Of a DNA stretch of 64,000 bases, positions 30,061 to 38,469 are shown in pieces. The position numbers and the translations under genes were made by a program. Source of the DNA: Consotaella salsifontis. Lineage in GTDB: Bacteria; Pseudomonadota; Alphaproteobacteria; Rhizobiales; Rhizobiaceae. Location of the stretch: NCBI RefSeq assembly GCF_900167365.1, contig NZ_FUXL01000001.1, positions 385,418-449,417 on the forward strand, written 5' to 3'. Every line of letters starts with the position of its first letter. The first letter of the stretch is position 1. The notes beneath the pieces were generated by a model. The model was not told where the DNA came from, searched no databases, and saw only the letters and a program-made list of their open reading frames with translations.

Positions 30061-30311
30061 GGCTTTACTCCGTGTTCGTCCAGCCATTTACGGATGCTGG
30101 CAACCGCACCTTTGTCCGTATCCGGTGACGGATGCGGGCGATGAAAGACGCGCACTTCGCCGAACAGGAACACGCCGACGCGCGAACCTTCCCGCTCACT
30201 GACTTCCGCCCCGAGGCTTAAAAACAGCGCCTCTATGTCGGCCCAGCGGATCGAACCGTTGACCGGGCGGGCGAAGATCAGTTCCAGCGTGGCTCTGTGA
30301 CGCTTTTTCAT
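30057..30311 (-). CDS. hicA: HicA family mRNA interferase toxin
   Basis: This 84-residue protein begins MKKRHRATLELIFARPVNGS and continues IRWADIEALFLSLGAEVSER. It has GSRVGVFLFGEVRVFHRPHP, in which the family histidine lies, and ends in IRKWLDEHGVKP. HicA toxins are small double-stranded-RNA-binding-fold RNases that cleave mRNA. It precedes hicB with a 4-base overlap. Domain and gene order both support the assignment. Confidence 0.86.
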   Translation of the reverse strand: MKKRHRATLELIFARPVNGSIRWADIEALFLSLGAEVSEREGSRVGVFLFGEVRVFHRPHPSPDTDKGAVASIRKWLDEHGVKP

Positions 30312-30324
30312 GGAGCATCCAGTA

Positions 30325-30642
30325 TCATTTTCTAGTACCGTTTTCAAGGTCGATTTCGGTCCCGGCGTCAGGCAAGGCAATGTCGGGGCCGAACAGTTCA
30401 TCGAACAGGTCGCCGAACCATCGCTCGAACACCTCGATTTCGGCCTCCGTAACCGGAACGGGGTCGGGCCAGTCGTCGGTGACTGTCCATGTGCTGAGGT
30501 CGTGTTTGGGCGGCCTGCCGGGGAACGGCCACGGATAGCCCAGCAGTTCCTCAAGCTGTTCCGATGCCGTGGGCGGGCGTTCGGCGTGCCGGGAACGGGA
30601 TGCTGTCTCGGGCTTGTCGTCGTTCCTGCGATCAATAGTCAT
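30325..30642 (-). CDS. Hypothetical protein of the mobilizable element, 105 residues
   Basis: The product begins MTIDRRNDDKPETASRSRHA and is mostly hydrophilic, with GYPWPFPGRPPKHDLSTW and an acidic C-terminal half (EAEIEVFERWFGDLFDELFG). No family is recognised. It lies between the AlpA-like gene (11-base overlap) and hicA (13-base gap) on the same strand, so all of them are probably one transcript. Confidence 0.65.
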   Translation of the reverse strand: MTIDRRNDDKPETASRSRHAERPPTASEQLEELLGYPWPFPGRPPKHDLSTWTVTDDWPDPVPVTEAEIEVFERWFGDLFDELFGPDIALPDAGTEIDLENGTRK

Positions 30643-30859
30643 CGAGGAAGTCGAACTCGTTGCGCGGACGCTGCCGCCACCCGGCGGGATCGGCAATCCA
30701 TCGGTTGATGTCGGATTCCCGCCATCCCGCGCCGTTGGTGCTGATCTTGAGTTGGGCCGGGAACGTGCCCTCTGCGATCTTGCGGTAGATGGTGGACCGC
30801 GACAGGCCGGTGCGGGCGCGGACGGTGTTGAAGCGGATGATGCGGTCTGGTTGACGCAT
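30632..30859 (-). CDS. AlpA family DNA-binding protein (excisionase-like)
   Basis: This 75-residue protein has a winged helix-turn-helix: IIRFNTVRARTGLSRSTIYR, then KIAEGTFPAQLKIS and WRESDINRWI, the AlpA/MerR-like excisionase pattern. Such proteins activate or direct excision of integrated elements. It sits in the same operon as hicAB and upstream of the integrase, which suits a directionality or regulatory role; that role is inferred. Confidence 0.9.
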   Translation of the reverse strand: MRQPDRIIRFNTVRARTGLSRSTIYRKIAEGTFPAQLKISTNGAGWRESDINRWIADPAGWRQRPRNEFDFLDDY

Positions 30860-30996
30860 GGCTGCGCTGCCTCCTGCTGGCTGTTTCTGGCGATTACAGA
30901 GACCAGACAGAGCAACGATTTGTCGTTGTGCAAGAAGTATTTAGCCGTCGTAGTGCTGCGGCGTACAAAGGGCGGCAAAAAGGTAGGTTCTACGAT

Positions 30997-33951
30997 CTAC
31001 AAACCGATGCCCCGGCCCCTGCCGAGACCGTGACTGAGGGCGAGTTGCCGACCAAGCCTCATGCCTGAGTCGAAATCCATGCTGATGCCGAGTTGCTTCT
31101 TGCGGCCTTCGAGCAGGGATTCCATCTGCGGATCGCGTTCGAGGCTCATCGCCATGTTGCCCATCTCCGCCCGCGCGGCTCTGTGGCCGGAATAGTCGCC
31201 AGCCGCATATCTGTGTTCGCCCGCCTGCCCGAGTTCCTGAAAGCGCTCCACGAAACGATCCGCGCGCCAGTTCGGATCACGGGCCGGATCGGTGCGGATT
31301 TCTGTTTCGAGCTGGAGGGCGCGGATGGCGCGGTCGATCCTGCCGCCGCCCGCCTCGCGGGCAAGGCTGTTGTCCTTGCTGTAAGCCGCCTCCGCATCCT
31401 GCCAGCCGTGCGGGCGGACTTCCTCGAAGGCCCGCCGTGCCGCGCCCAACTCACGCCGCTGCTCGTCGGAAGGCGTGAGACCCTGTTGCTTGGCGTCAAG
31501 GATCGCATCGGAGGCGCGGGCATGGCGGACAAGCGCCTGCCTGCGGGCGCGGCGCAAGGCGGCTTCCGGGTCTTCCTCATCCTTCCTTTCCGGCTGCCTA
31601 ACCGCGTCCGAAACGGCTGCACCGTCTGCGGCCAGGTGCAGGCCATCAAACATGCCGCGCACCTTTTCGGGAACCCGCTTGACGATCTTGACAACCCGCT
31701 CCATCCGCTCGCGGAAAGTGATGCCGCGCCGCTCGGCAAAGCTTTGGGCCGGGTCGGCGCGCTCGTAGTCCGACGCCATGTCCTTGGCCCGGTCGCGCGA
31801 CAGGGTGCTGATGAGCTTGTCCTGACTGGCGAAGTCGTCGCGGCCATAATGCAGGTCCATGCCGTCACGGTGCCGAGACAGGGCGACATAGCTGCCGTGG
31901 GCGTCCATGCCGGGCGTTGCCAGCACATGCGTCCGGTCCACGGTCATGCCCTGCGCCTTGTGGATGGTCGCGGCATAGCCGTGGTCGATCCGGTCATAGT
32001 CCTTCAATTCGAACGAGACGTTGCGCCCGTCATCGGTGCGAACCGTCATGCTCTGGGTGCTGACTTGTTCGATTGTGCCGAGCGTGCCATTCTTCACGCC
32101 AAGCCCGCGTTCGTTTTGCAGGAACATCACGCGCTCGCCACTGGCGAAATTTCTGTCTCCGCGCTCGACCTTGACGCGCACATCCTCGCCCAGATCGCCA
32201 GCCTCCCGCATCCGGTCACGGGCGGCCTCGTTGAGTTCTCGCACCTCGGCATTGGTGTGGGTGAGGATGATGCGGCTTGCGTCGGGGTTAGCCTGCCGGT
32301 CGCGGTCCCAGCGGTCGATCAGATCGCCGCGTGCCTGTTCGCGGGTTTCAGCGGAATGCACCATGTCGTGACTATCATAAGCGTTGATCGCTTTGCCGGT
32401 CCTGTCGCTCGCCAGATCGCGGGTGGCGTCGCGCTGCCAATCCTCGCGCTGGCGGCGCACCTCGCCGATTTCCGCGCCGCCGTGGCGCTCATGGATCGAC
32501 CGGAATGCCGCGCCTGCCTCAATGGATTGCAACTGCTGCGGATCGCCGACCAGCACCACCTTGGCCCCGGCTTCGGCCGCATAGGACAGGACGCGCTCCA
32601 TCTGCCGCGTGCCGACCATGCCCGCCTCGTCGATCACCAGCACGTCGCGCGAAGTCAGCATGTCGCGACCGTTTTTCCAGCCGTGTTCCATGCTGGCGAT
32701 GGTGCGGGACGCAATGCCAGAACCGCTTTCCAGATTCTCGGCGGCGATACCCGACAGGGCCACGCCGCGCACCTCGTAGCCTGCCGCCTCCCATGCCTCG
32801 CGCGCCACACCGAGCATGGCGCTCTTTCCCGTTCCGGCGTAGCCGACGACAATACCAAGGTCGCGCCCGTCCGTGACATGCGCCAGCGCGTCGGCCTGCT
32901 CGCCGGACAGGACAAGGCCGCGCTGTTCGGCGCGGACCAATGCGGCTTCGCGGTCCCGGTCGCTGACTTCGTGCAACTGCTTCTCGGCCATCATTTCCGC
33001 CGCGCGGTGCAGGCGCTGTTCGGCCTCGATCATGTCGCGCGTGGTGAACCGATCCTCGCCACGAGAATCCTTGCCGAGTTCGATCAGGTCAGGGGCGTTT
33101 CCCATCGCGCCCATGACCTCGTTGAACTGGTCCAACCCGTCGCTGTGGCGATGGGCGAACTTCGCCATGTCGCGCCGCGTGAAGGTTGATTGCTGCTGCG
33201 TGATCGCGTCCAGTGCAATGGAAGGATCGGCAATGATCCGCTCGCCATTGTTGCGGGCAATCTCGCGGTGCATGTCCGTGCGGTCGGCGGCTTCAACGCC
33301 TTCGCCCTCGATGCGCTGCGCCGGTGCGCCAATCTGGCTTTGCGGCTCAAGGCCGATGCCCTGTGCTTCTAGGCTGCGGTGATCGATGCGCGCGTCAATG
33401 TCGAGTTCGGCAAGCCGCTCGTTGACATGATCGGCCCAGCGTTCCCGCCAGCGCTCGACCATCTCCGTCCGGTTCCAGTCGCGCACCTTCTGGCCGAAAC
33501 CGTTTTCATCCACGCTGCGCATGGTGAGCATCACATGGGCATGGGGCTTGGGGTTGCCGTCCTCGGCAAAATCCCAATGCACATTCAGATCGGCGATCAT
33601 GCCCTGATCGACGAATTCCGACTGTGCGAAGTCGCGGGCAAGGGAAATCCCTTGTTCCTCGCTCATCTCGCGCGGAATGGCGAATTCGACCTCGCGCGCA
33701 AGCTGCGCATCCTTGCGCACCTCGAATGCCTCCACATCGTTCCAGAGGCGTTCGCGGTCGGACCAGACTTCGGGCGCACCGTCCGGCAATAGCACCTCGG
33801 AATGGACGACGCCGCGTTTGTTGGAAAAATCCTGCACGCGGTCGATGCGCTCGTCGCGCATTCGCGAGGCCGAGCGGTAGGCGGCGGAGGCCACCGCGCT
33901 GCTTCCGGCCTTACGGCCAATGACCTTGACGTGAAGATGATAGATCGCCAT
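30997..33951 (-). CDS. traA: TraA-like relaxase/helicase (MobQ family)
   Basis: This 984-residue protein starts conjugative DNA transfer by nicking oriT and then unwinding DNA. The N-terminal MobA/MobL relaxase domain begins MAIYHLHVKVIGRKAGSSAV and has the metal-binding histidines in HWDFAEDGNPKPHAHVMLTM. A RecD-like helicase follows: Walker A GYAGTGKSAM near residue 370, LVIDEAGMVGTRQ, VGDPQQLQSIEAG and IHKAQGMTVDRTHV. The C-terminal part is charged and ends with GRQLALSHGLGRG. ATG 33951 is the family start. It is divergent from traC across the oriT region, as on Ti plasmids. Confidence 0.95.
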   Translation of the reverse strand: MAIYHLHVKVIGRKAGSSAVASAAYRSASRMRDERIDRVQDFSNKRGVVHSEVLLPDGAPEVWSDRERLWNDVEAFEVRKDAQLAREVEFAIPREMSEEQGISLARDFAQSEFVDQGMIADLNVHWDFAEDGNPKPHAHVMLTMRSVDENGFGQKVRDWNRTEMVERWRERWADHVNERLAELDIDARIDHRSLEAQGIGLEPQSQIGAPAQRIEGEGVEAADRTDMHREIARNNGERIIADPSIALDAITQQQSTFTRRDMAKFAHRHSDGLDQFNEVMGAMGNAPDLIELGKDSRGEDRFTTRDMIEAEQRLHRAAEMMAEKQLHEVSDRDREAALVRAEQRGLVLSGEQADALAHVTDGRDLGIVVGYAGTGKSAMLGVAREAWEAAGYEVRGVALSGIAAENLESGSGIASRTIASMEHGWKNGRDMLTSRDVLVIDEAGMVGTRQMERVLSYAAEAGAKVVLVGDPQQLQSIEAGAAFRSIHERHGGAEIGEVRRQREDWQRDATRDLASDRTGKAINAYDSHDMVHSAETREQARGDLIDRWDRDRQANPDASRIILTHTNAEVRELNEAARDRMREAGDLGEDVRVKVERGDRNFASGERVMFLQNERGLGVKNGTLGTIEQVSTQSMTVRTDDGRNVSFELKDYDRIDHGYAATIHKAQGMTVDRTHVLATPGMDAHGSYVALSRHRDGMDLHYGRDDFASQDKLISTLSRDRAKDMASDYERADPAQSFAERRGITFRERMERVVKIVKRVPEKVRGMFDGLHLAADGAAVSDAVRQPERKDEEDPEAALRRARRQALVRHARASDAILDAKQQGLTPSDEQRRELGAARRAFEEVRPHGWQDAEAAYSKDNSLAREAGGGRIDRAIRALQLETEIRTDPARDPNWRADRFVERFQELGQAGEHRYAAGDYSGHRAARAEMGNMAMSLERDPQMESLLEGRKKQLGISMDFDSGMRLGRQLALSHGLGRGRGIGL

Positions 33952-33981
33952 CGCGATCAAATCATCTACACCTCTGAGCGC

Positions 33982-34011
33982 ACGTCGGAACGACGTATAA
34001 GCGCGCCCTCG
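33982..34011. other. oriT: Origin of transfer (hairpin plus nic site)
   Basis: ACGTCG-GAA-CGACGT is a perfect inverted repeat, followed directly by ATAAGCGCGCCCTCG. This matches the RSF1010/Ti MobQ layout of a hairpin followed by TAAGTGCG/CCCT, and it lies in the traA-traC intergenic gap where the Ti plasmid oriT lies. The nick is predicted between G34005 and C34006 by analogy. Confidence 0.8.
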
Positions 34012-34122
34012 AAATGAATTTCTCGGGACATCCCGCGCCGTTTCAGCTTGTCTCGGCAACCTTACAGCATTGCGGCAGACGCTCAACTATCATCGCTCCA
34101 GCAACAGCTTATGGAGATGGCG

Positions 34123-34449
34123 ATGCGCAAGCCACGGGACTTCGATGCGGAACTGAAGTCGCTGGAAGACAAGGCGCGAGACCTGAAAGCCCGCAAAGTG
34201 CAACAGCTTGGCGAGCTGGTCATCTCGACTGGCGCCGACGCCCTCAGCGCCGAGGAACTGGCGGGCGCGCTGATCGTGCTGGCCGAAACCAAGGAAGCCG
34301 GAAAGAGGGAGGCGTGGGCGAAGCGCGGGGCCGCGTTTTTTCAGGGCCGATCGCGGCGATCTGCTCCGGCATCTGAGCGCGACAACGGCGGCGCTCCGGC
34401 GCAATCGGGCGGCGCGCAACCGCCATCAGGCGGCACGGGCGCGGCATGA
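34123..34449 (+). CDS. traC: Conjugal transfer protein TraC-like
   Basis: This 108-residue protein begins MRKPRDFDAELKSLEDKARD, then LKARKVQQLGELVISTGADA and LSAEELAGALIVLAETKEAG, and ends in a Ser/Gly/Pro-rich tail. It matches the small oriT-accessory protein TraC of Ti-type systems. GGAG at 34113 supports ATG 34123; ATGs at 34111 and 34117 are in frame and also possible. It is divergent from traA across oriT and 1 base ahead of traD. Confidence 0.8.
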   Translation: MRKPRDFDAELKSLEDKARDLKARKVQQLGELVISTGADALSAEELAGALIVLAETKEAGKREAWAKRGAAFFQGRSRRSAPASERDNGGAPAQSGGAQPPSGGTGAA

Positions 34450-34450
34450 C

Positions 34451-34723
34451 ATGCGAAGCTGGCAGGTCGAGCGCCGCAAGCGCACGCGGCATCTGATTGA
34501 GCTGGGTGGTCTCGTCGTCAAAGCCGGGATCGTGGACCTGACCGGCGACGATCGCGCCATGATCTACGGCGCGATGATCTGGATGGCGGACAAGTTGCAG
34601 AGCGAGGACAGCGAACGGGCGCGGGCGCTGTGGGCCGGAAAGGGGAAAGAGGCGTTCGAGGCGGAACGTGACGGCATGAATCTCACTTCGGTTGCGACCA
34701 GCACGACAGGGCGTGAGCGATAG
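34451..34723 (+). CDS. traD: Conjugal transfer protein TraD-like
   Basis: This 90-residue protein begins MRSWQVERRKRTRHLIELGG and continues LVVKAGIVDLTGDDRAMIYG, the conserved core of the small TraD of Ti-type plasmids and rhizobial mobilizable elements. The stop of traC lies right in front of it. On Ti plasmids traG, the coupling protein, comes next; no traG follows here. Confidence 0.82.
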   Translation: MRSWQVERRKRTRHLIELGGLVVKAGIVDLTGDDRAMIYGAMIWMADKLQSEDSERARALWAGKGKEAFEAERDGMNLTSVATSTTGRER

Positions 34724-34958
34724 CGGGCGGTGCGGAGACCCCACATATCGCAGCGCCGCCCGCTATCGCGCGGCTTGCCGCGCAAAATTGATGTGGATCA
34801 GGAAGTCGGAGTTTCGCATACCTCGCGTAAGGTCCGACTGAAGAGATGGTTGAAGATGCGATCGCGATCTTCCGCGTTGTCCCGGATCAGCGCCCTTGCG
34901 ATTGAAGGCGATTGGCGTCGTCTCGGGCGCAGATGTGATAAGAGTCGTTGACCCAAGG

Positions 34959-36326
34959 CTATGCCTTTTGAGATTCGAATAGTGGGAAGCGGATTTCTAC
35001 ACGGGCTCCGCCTTCGGGACGGTTGCCTAGAACTATCGTCCCGCCTTGGGCTTCTACAAGGTTTCTAACCACAGCAAGGCCAAGCCCGGCCCCACCGGTT
35101 TTGCGGGCACGCGAGGGCTCCGCGCGAACAAACGGTTCCAAAAGAAGATCGATTTCGCCTTCAGCAATGCCCGGACCATTGTCTTCGACCAGGATGACCG
35201 CTGTGTTGTCGCGCTCCTTTAGCGTAACATTTGCGATCTGCCCATACTTCATGGCGTTGTCGACGAGGTTCGCGAGGATTCGCCTGACTGCGAGGCGATC
35301 GACTATAACGAGTATCTCTCGATATTGTGGCGGGGATTTCAGGGCCACATTCCAGCCCGATGCCTTCAGATCGGCGGTCTCCTGCTCGACAAGGGCGACG
35401 AGATCCAGAAGCTCTTCATCGAGTGCGCCGACGCCGGCCCGGGCGGTCAGCAGAGCGTTGTCGAGAAGGTCAACCATATCGGCGATATCGCGGATCGCCT
35501 TCTCCCGCTCTGTCGGATCGCAGATGTGGTCGATTTTCAGCCGCAGACGCGTCGCAAAAGATCGCACGTCATGTTGAACGCCGCTGATGAGCGCGAACCG
35601 GCTGCTGATTATGGACTGAAGCCGGTTCTGCAGCCGCTCGAATGCCTTCACGAGAGCAACGGTTTCCGGCGTCCGGAAAGGGATTTTGGTCAACTGCACC
35701 GGCTCCACGGAGGGATCCATCCTGTCCACCGCGGCTGCAAGCTGGGTCAACGGTCGTATTTCCCGGTGAAGAAGAATGAAGGCAGCCAGCGCGAAAAGCG
35801 TTCCCACCAAGCCGGCACCCATGCCGGCCGGAAGACCGAACAGTGTGACGATAAACGGCGTCTTTGTTTGCAGCCGCGCGATGGCGCCATCGTTCAGCCG
35901 CACCCGGAACTCGATGGGGTCTATCGCTCCTGCCAACAAACGCGGCCGCCTGGCACCGGATTCGGCAGCGCCAAGTCTACTGATCGAAACAAGCCTCTCT
36001 CCCAGCGCATCGCGGTAGCCGGCAAACTCCGGCAGATCTTCCATATGCTCGCGCGTGACCGGTTCCGGCGCCGTCACGCCGGGCGGATCGATCTCCACGG
36101 TCAGGACGGACGAACCGATCGCCGCAGCAAGTTTTCTGCGCGCTTGCGGTCCGGCCTCCGACAATACATCTGCCACCATGAGAATCTGGGTGGTGGGGGG
36201 ATAGGTGGAGATGCGACTGAGGCCGTTCGACCAGTAGTAAAACGCCACGAGCGCGATCCAGGCGGTCAAAAGGAACGTTACGCCTACGCCGAGGATCCGA
36301 GCGGACAGCCCAAGACGGAACATCAT
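34959..36326 (-). CDS. Sensor histidine kinase
   Basis: This 455-residue inner-membrane kinase has two membrane segments (about residues 8-32 and 158-187) enclosing a 125-residue periplasmic sensor, then a HAMP-like linker. The dimerisation helix has phospho-acceptor H252 in SGVQHDVRSFATRL. The N box is LVDNAMKYG (354-362), G1 EDNGPGI and G2 GGAGLGLAVV. The ATG at 36326 overlaps the stop of the response regulator (ATGA). An N-box and H-box of this kind occur in EnvZ/OmpR-type partners. The signal is unknown. Confidence 0.92.
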   Translation of the reverse strand: MMFRLGLSARILGVGVTFLLTAWIALVAFYYWSNGLSRISTYPPTTQILMVADVLSEAGPQARRKLAAAIGSSVLTVEIDPPGVTAPEPVTREHMEDLPEFAGYRDALGERLVSISRLGAAESGARRPRLLAGAIDPIEFRVRLNDGAIARLQTKTPFIVTLFGLPAGMGAGLVGTLFALAAFILLHREIRPLTQLAAAVDRMDPSVEPVQLTKIPFRTPETVALVKAFERLQNRLQSIISSRFALISGVQHDVRSFATRLRLKIDHICDPTEREKAIRDIADMVDLLDNALLTARAGVGALDEELLDLVALVEQETADLKASGWNVALKSPPQYREILVIVDRLAVRRILANLVDNAMKYGQIANVTLKERDNTAVILVEDNGPGIAEGEIDLLLEPFVRAEPSRARKTGGAGLGLAVVRNLVEAQGGTIVLGNRPEGGARVEIRFPLFESQKA

Positions 36327-37039
36327 AGTACCTGCCGCACCGGCACCGTCAGCAGATAGCCGCCGTTGCGGACCGTACTGATCAGGGTGTTGCCGGGGCT
36401 GAGACTCTCCAGTTTCTTGCGCAGCCGCGACACCAGGATGTCGACCGTCCGGTCGAGCGGATCGGCATTGCGGCCATGCGTCCAGTCGAGAATCTGATCG
36501 CGAGAGAGAACGCGGCGAGGGCGCAGCACGAAGCACGTCAGAAGGTCGAATTCCGCGCTCGTCAGTGTTGCCGGTTCGCCGTCCTCGTCAGTCAATTGGC
36601 GAGCATCGAGATCGATGATGAAGCGATCGAAACCGTACCGCCGGCTCGCGGCCTGGAGAGGCTGGGACTGGCTGCGGCGAAGAAGGGCGCGCACGCGCGC
36701 AAGGAGTTCGCGCGGTCCGAACGGTTTCGAAACATAGTCGTCGGCACCGACCTCCAGTCCCACCACCCGATCCATTTCGTCGTTCTTGGCGGTCAGCATC
36801 AGTATGGGAAAAGCGCCCTCGGAGCGCATGCGACGACAGATCGAAAGCCCGTCCTCTCCCGGCAGCATCAGGTCGAGGATGATCAGATCCGGCCGAACCC
36901 TGCGCAGAACATCGTCCAGTTCCAGGCCGTTTTCGGCGGTTCGGACGTCGAAGCCTTCGCGTGACAGCAAGGCTGCGACGAGTCGCCTTATCTCCGGATC
37001 ATCGTCCACGACGAGGATTGTGCGTACCAAGTCTTCCAT
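36323..37039 (-). CDS. OmpR family response regulator
   Basis: This 238-residue regulator has a receiver domain with acidic pocket DDD at 12-14, phospho-acceptor D56 in LIILDLMLPGEDG and lysine in YVSKPFGPREL. A winged-helix DNA-binding domain follows, with LTSAEFDLLTCFVLRPRRVL and VDILVSRLRKKLE. It is the first gene of the two-component operon and is divergent from a gene for a small exported protein, a likely target. Confidence 0.94.
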   Translation of the reverse strand: MEDLVRTILVVDDDPEIRRLVAALLSREGFDVRTAENGLELDDVLRRVRPDLIILDLMLPGEDGLSICRRMRSEGAFPILMLTAKNDEMDRVVGLEVGADDYVSKPFGPRELLARVRALLRRSQSQPLQAASRRYGFDRFIIDLDARQLTDEDGEPATLTSAEFDLLTCFVLRPRRVLSRDQILDWTHGRNADPLDRTVDILVSRLRKKLESLSPGNTLISTVRNGGYLLTVPVRQVL

Positions 37040-37258
37040 GGCCGGAAAATGAACCGAAACCAGAGTGCGATCAAGAATGCGGAGGCCGCTGCTACAATTC
37101 TCTACACGTCAGCAACAAAACCGAACATCTCGACACAGGCTGTTTATCGGCGTGATACCGAAAGCGTCGAATCTTGTCCGTATGTCGAATGCACCCGGCT
37201 TTCGGCATTCCTGCAAAGTCTCATTCCTGCAAAGTCTGATGACAGAGAGGACAAGATC

Positions 37259-37564
37259 ATGATGAAGACCATCACCGCCGCGGTTCTGGCCGGCACATTT
37301 GCATTGACGGCAGCCGCTGACGCAAATGCGTGGAGCCGCGATCGTTCGGTGAGCGGCGCCAACGGCACAGCCTCGATGCACGCAAGCGGCGGCTGCTCGG
37401 GCGGCTCCTGCTCGCGCGATGTGACCCGAAGCGGTCCGGACGGCCAGACCTATTCCCGGTCACGAACGGTAACCTGCCAGGAGGGTGGCTCCTGCAGCGG
37501 ATCGGCGGCCACGACAGGCCCGAACGGCAATACCGTCACCCGTCAGGGGAGCGTCAACTGGTAG
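37259..37564 (+). CDS. Exported Ser/Gly-rich protein, 101 residues
   Basis: A signal peptide (MMKTITAAVLAGTFALTAAA, cleaved before about residue 25) precedes a mature part of 76 residues rich in Gly, Ser and Thr, with four cysteines. It has two GP-x-G blocks: RSGPDGQTYSRSRTV and TTGPNGNTVTRQGSVNW. The sequence resembles the tail of the SH3 protein at 43442. No function is known. The double ATG at 37259/37262 follows GAGAGGAC. It is divergent from the response regulator gene. Confidence 0.78.
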   Translation: MMKTITAAVLAGTFALTAAADANAWSRDRSVSGANGTASMHASGGCSGGSCSRDVTRSGPDGQTYSRSRTVTCQEGGSCSGSAATTGPNGNTVTRQGSVNW

Positions 37565-37642
37565 TCGACCATAGCCAGTCCGCACCGTGACGAGCCGGCG
37601 GCACGCCGAACCCCAGGAAGCCGCCGGCTTGCAATTTCATGA

Positions 37643-38188
37643 TCATCTCGCGCGATATCGAGGCTCGGCCATGCAGTCCTTCGTCCCTTTGTATTGCCGC
37701 TGGCCTTTCTTGGCTTTCATCCGTTCGCCATCGTCGCGACGCTCGCGGCAAACCTTGCCTATCAGTTCTTCCTTCATACCGAGCTCTCACCCGGCTTCGG
37801 CTCGTTCGAATGGATATTCAACACGCCTTCCCATCATCGGGTGCACCATGCTTCGGACGCCGAGTACCTCGACAGGAACTTCGGCGGCATACTGATCGTC
37901 TTCGACCGGCTGTTCGGCACCTTTGCCGAAGCGCCGGACGGCAAGCCGCTGACCTACGGTCTGCGTGGCGGCTCGGCATCGCATCATCCGCTGCGCATCG
38001 CGTTTTCCGAATGGAGCGCAATGATACGAGATGTGCGCGCAGCTTCCACGCTCAAGCAAAAAATCGCCGTTCTCTTCGGCCCCGTCACGCGCAAAAAGGC
38101 GTCGGCAGCCAAACCTAAATCGCCCACAACCGGGCGAGCGAAGGCTGATGCTCCCCAACAGACAGATCAATGGAAGGAAATATTATGA
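37643..38188 (+). pseudogene. 5'-truncated fatty acid hydroxylase / sterol desaturase
   Basis: The frame reads GHAVLRPFVLPLAFLGF, FFLHTELSPGFGSFEWIFNT and PSHHRVHHASDAEYLDRNFG, then a basic tail. The last di-iron histidine motif HHRVHH identifies a membrane fatty acid hydroxylase/sterol desaturase. The first two histidine clusters and the N-terminal membrane segments are missing: a stop codon at 37640 precedes the open frame and nothing family-like lies upstream. A TTG at 37694 could start a 164-residue remnant, but without the other histidines it cannot be active. Confidence 0.75.
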
Positions 38189-38463
38189 GTGCCATCAATC
38201 GCCTGACCCCGACCCGTTGGCTGAGCATTGCGCTGCTCGCCGCTGCTTGCGCAGCGCCCGCAGCCGCTATGGCTCAAAGCCAGATGACCCCCGAAATGCA
38301 GGCGCTGGCGAGGAAAGTCGTCCAGGCTTGCAAGGCTGATCTCAAGCAGTATTGCCAGGGCATTCAGCCGGGTGGCGGCCGGATTGCCGCTTGCCTTCAG
38401 GCAAATCGGGCGAACCTCACGCCGAGCTGCCAGGCCGCGCTCGCTGAGGCTCTTCCGAAGTGA
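38185..38463 (+). CDS. Exported cysteine-rich repeat protein, 92 residues
   Basis: A signal peptide (residues 1-31, ending AAAMAQS) precedes one repeat of the cysteine-rich (GLG1-like) type, with the spacing QACKADLKQYCQGIQPGGGR, IAACLQANRANLTPSCQAAL. Such small periplasmic proteins are common in Hyphomicrobiales and lack a known function. The chosen ATG follows GGAAGGA. It lies 6 bases ahead of the exporter adaptor gene and is probably in that operon. Confidence 0.82.
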   Translation: MSAINRLTPTRWLSIALLAAACAAPAAAMAQSQMTPEMQALARKVVQACKADLKQYCQGIQPGGGRIAACLQANRANLTPSCQAALAEALPK

Positions 38464-38469
38464 CGGCTC

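Larger units (their letters stand above)
28089..34740. mobile_element. Integrative mobilizable element at tRNA-Ser
   Basis: From the 3' end of tRNA-Ser the minus strand carries a serine integrase, hicB, hicA, a small unknown gene, an AlpA-like gene and the traA relaxase; oriT, traC and traD follow on the plus strand. This is the gene set of an element that can integrate and be mobilised but cannot build its own transfer channel. The right edge was not found: no copy of the tRNA 3' end was spotted near 34.7-35 kb, so the end given is only where the transfer genes stop. Confidence 0.75.
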
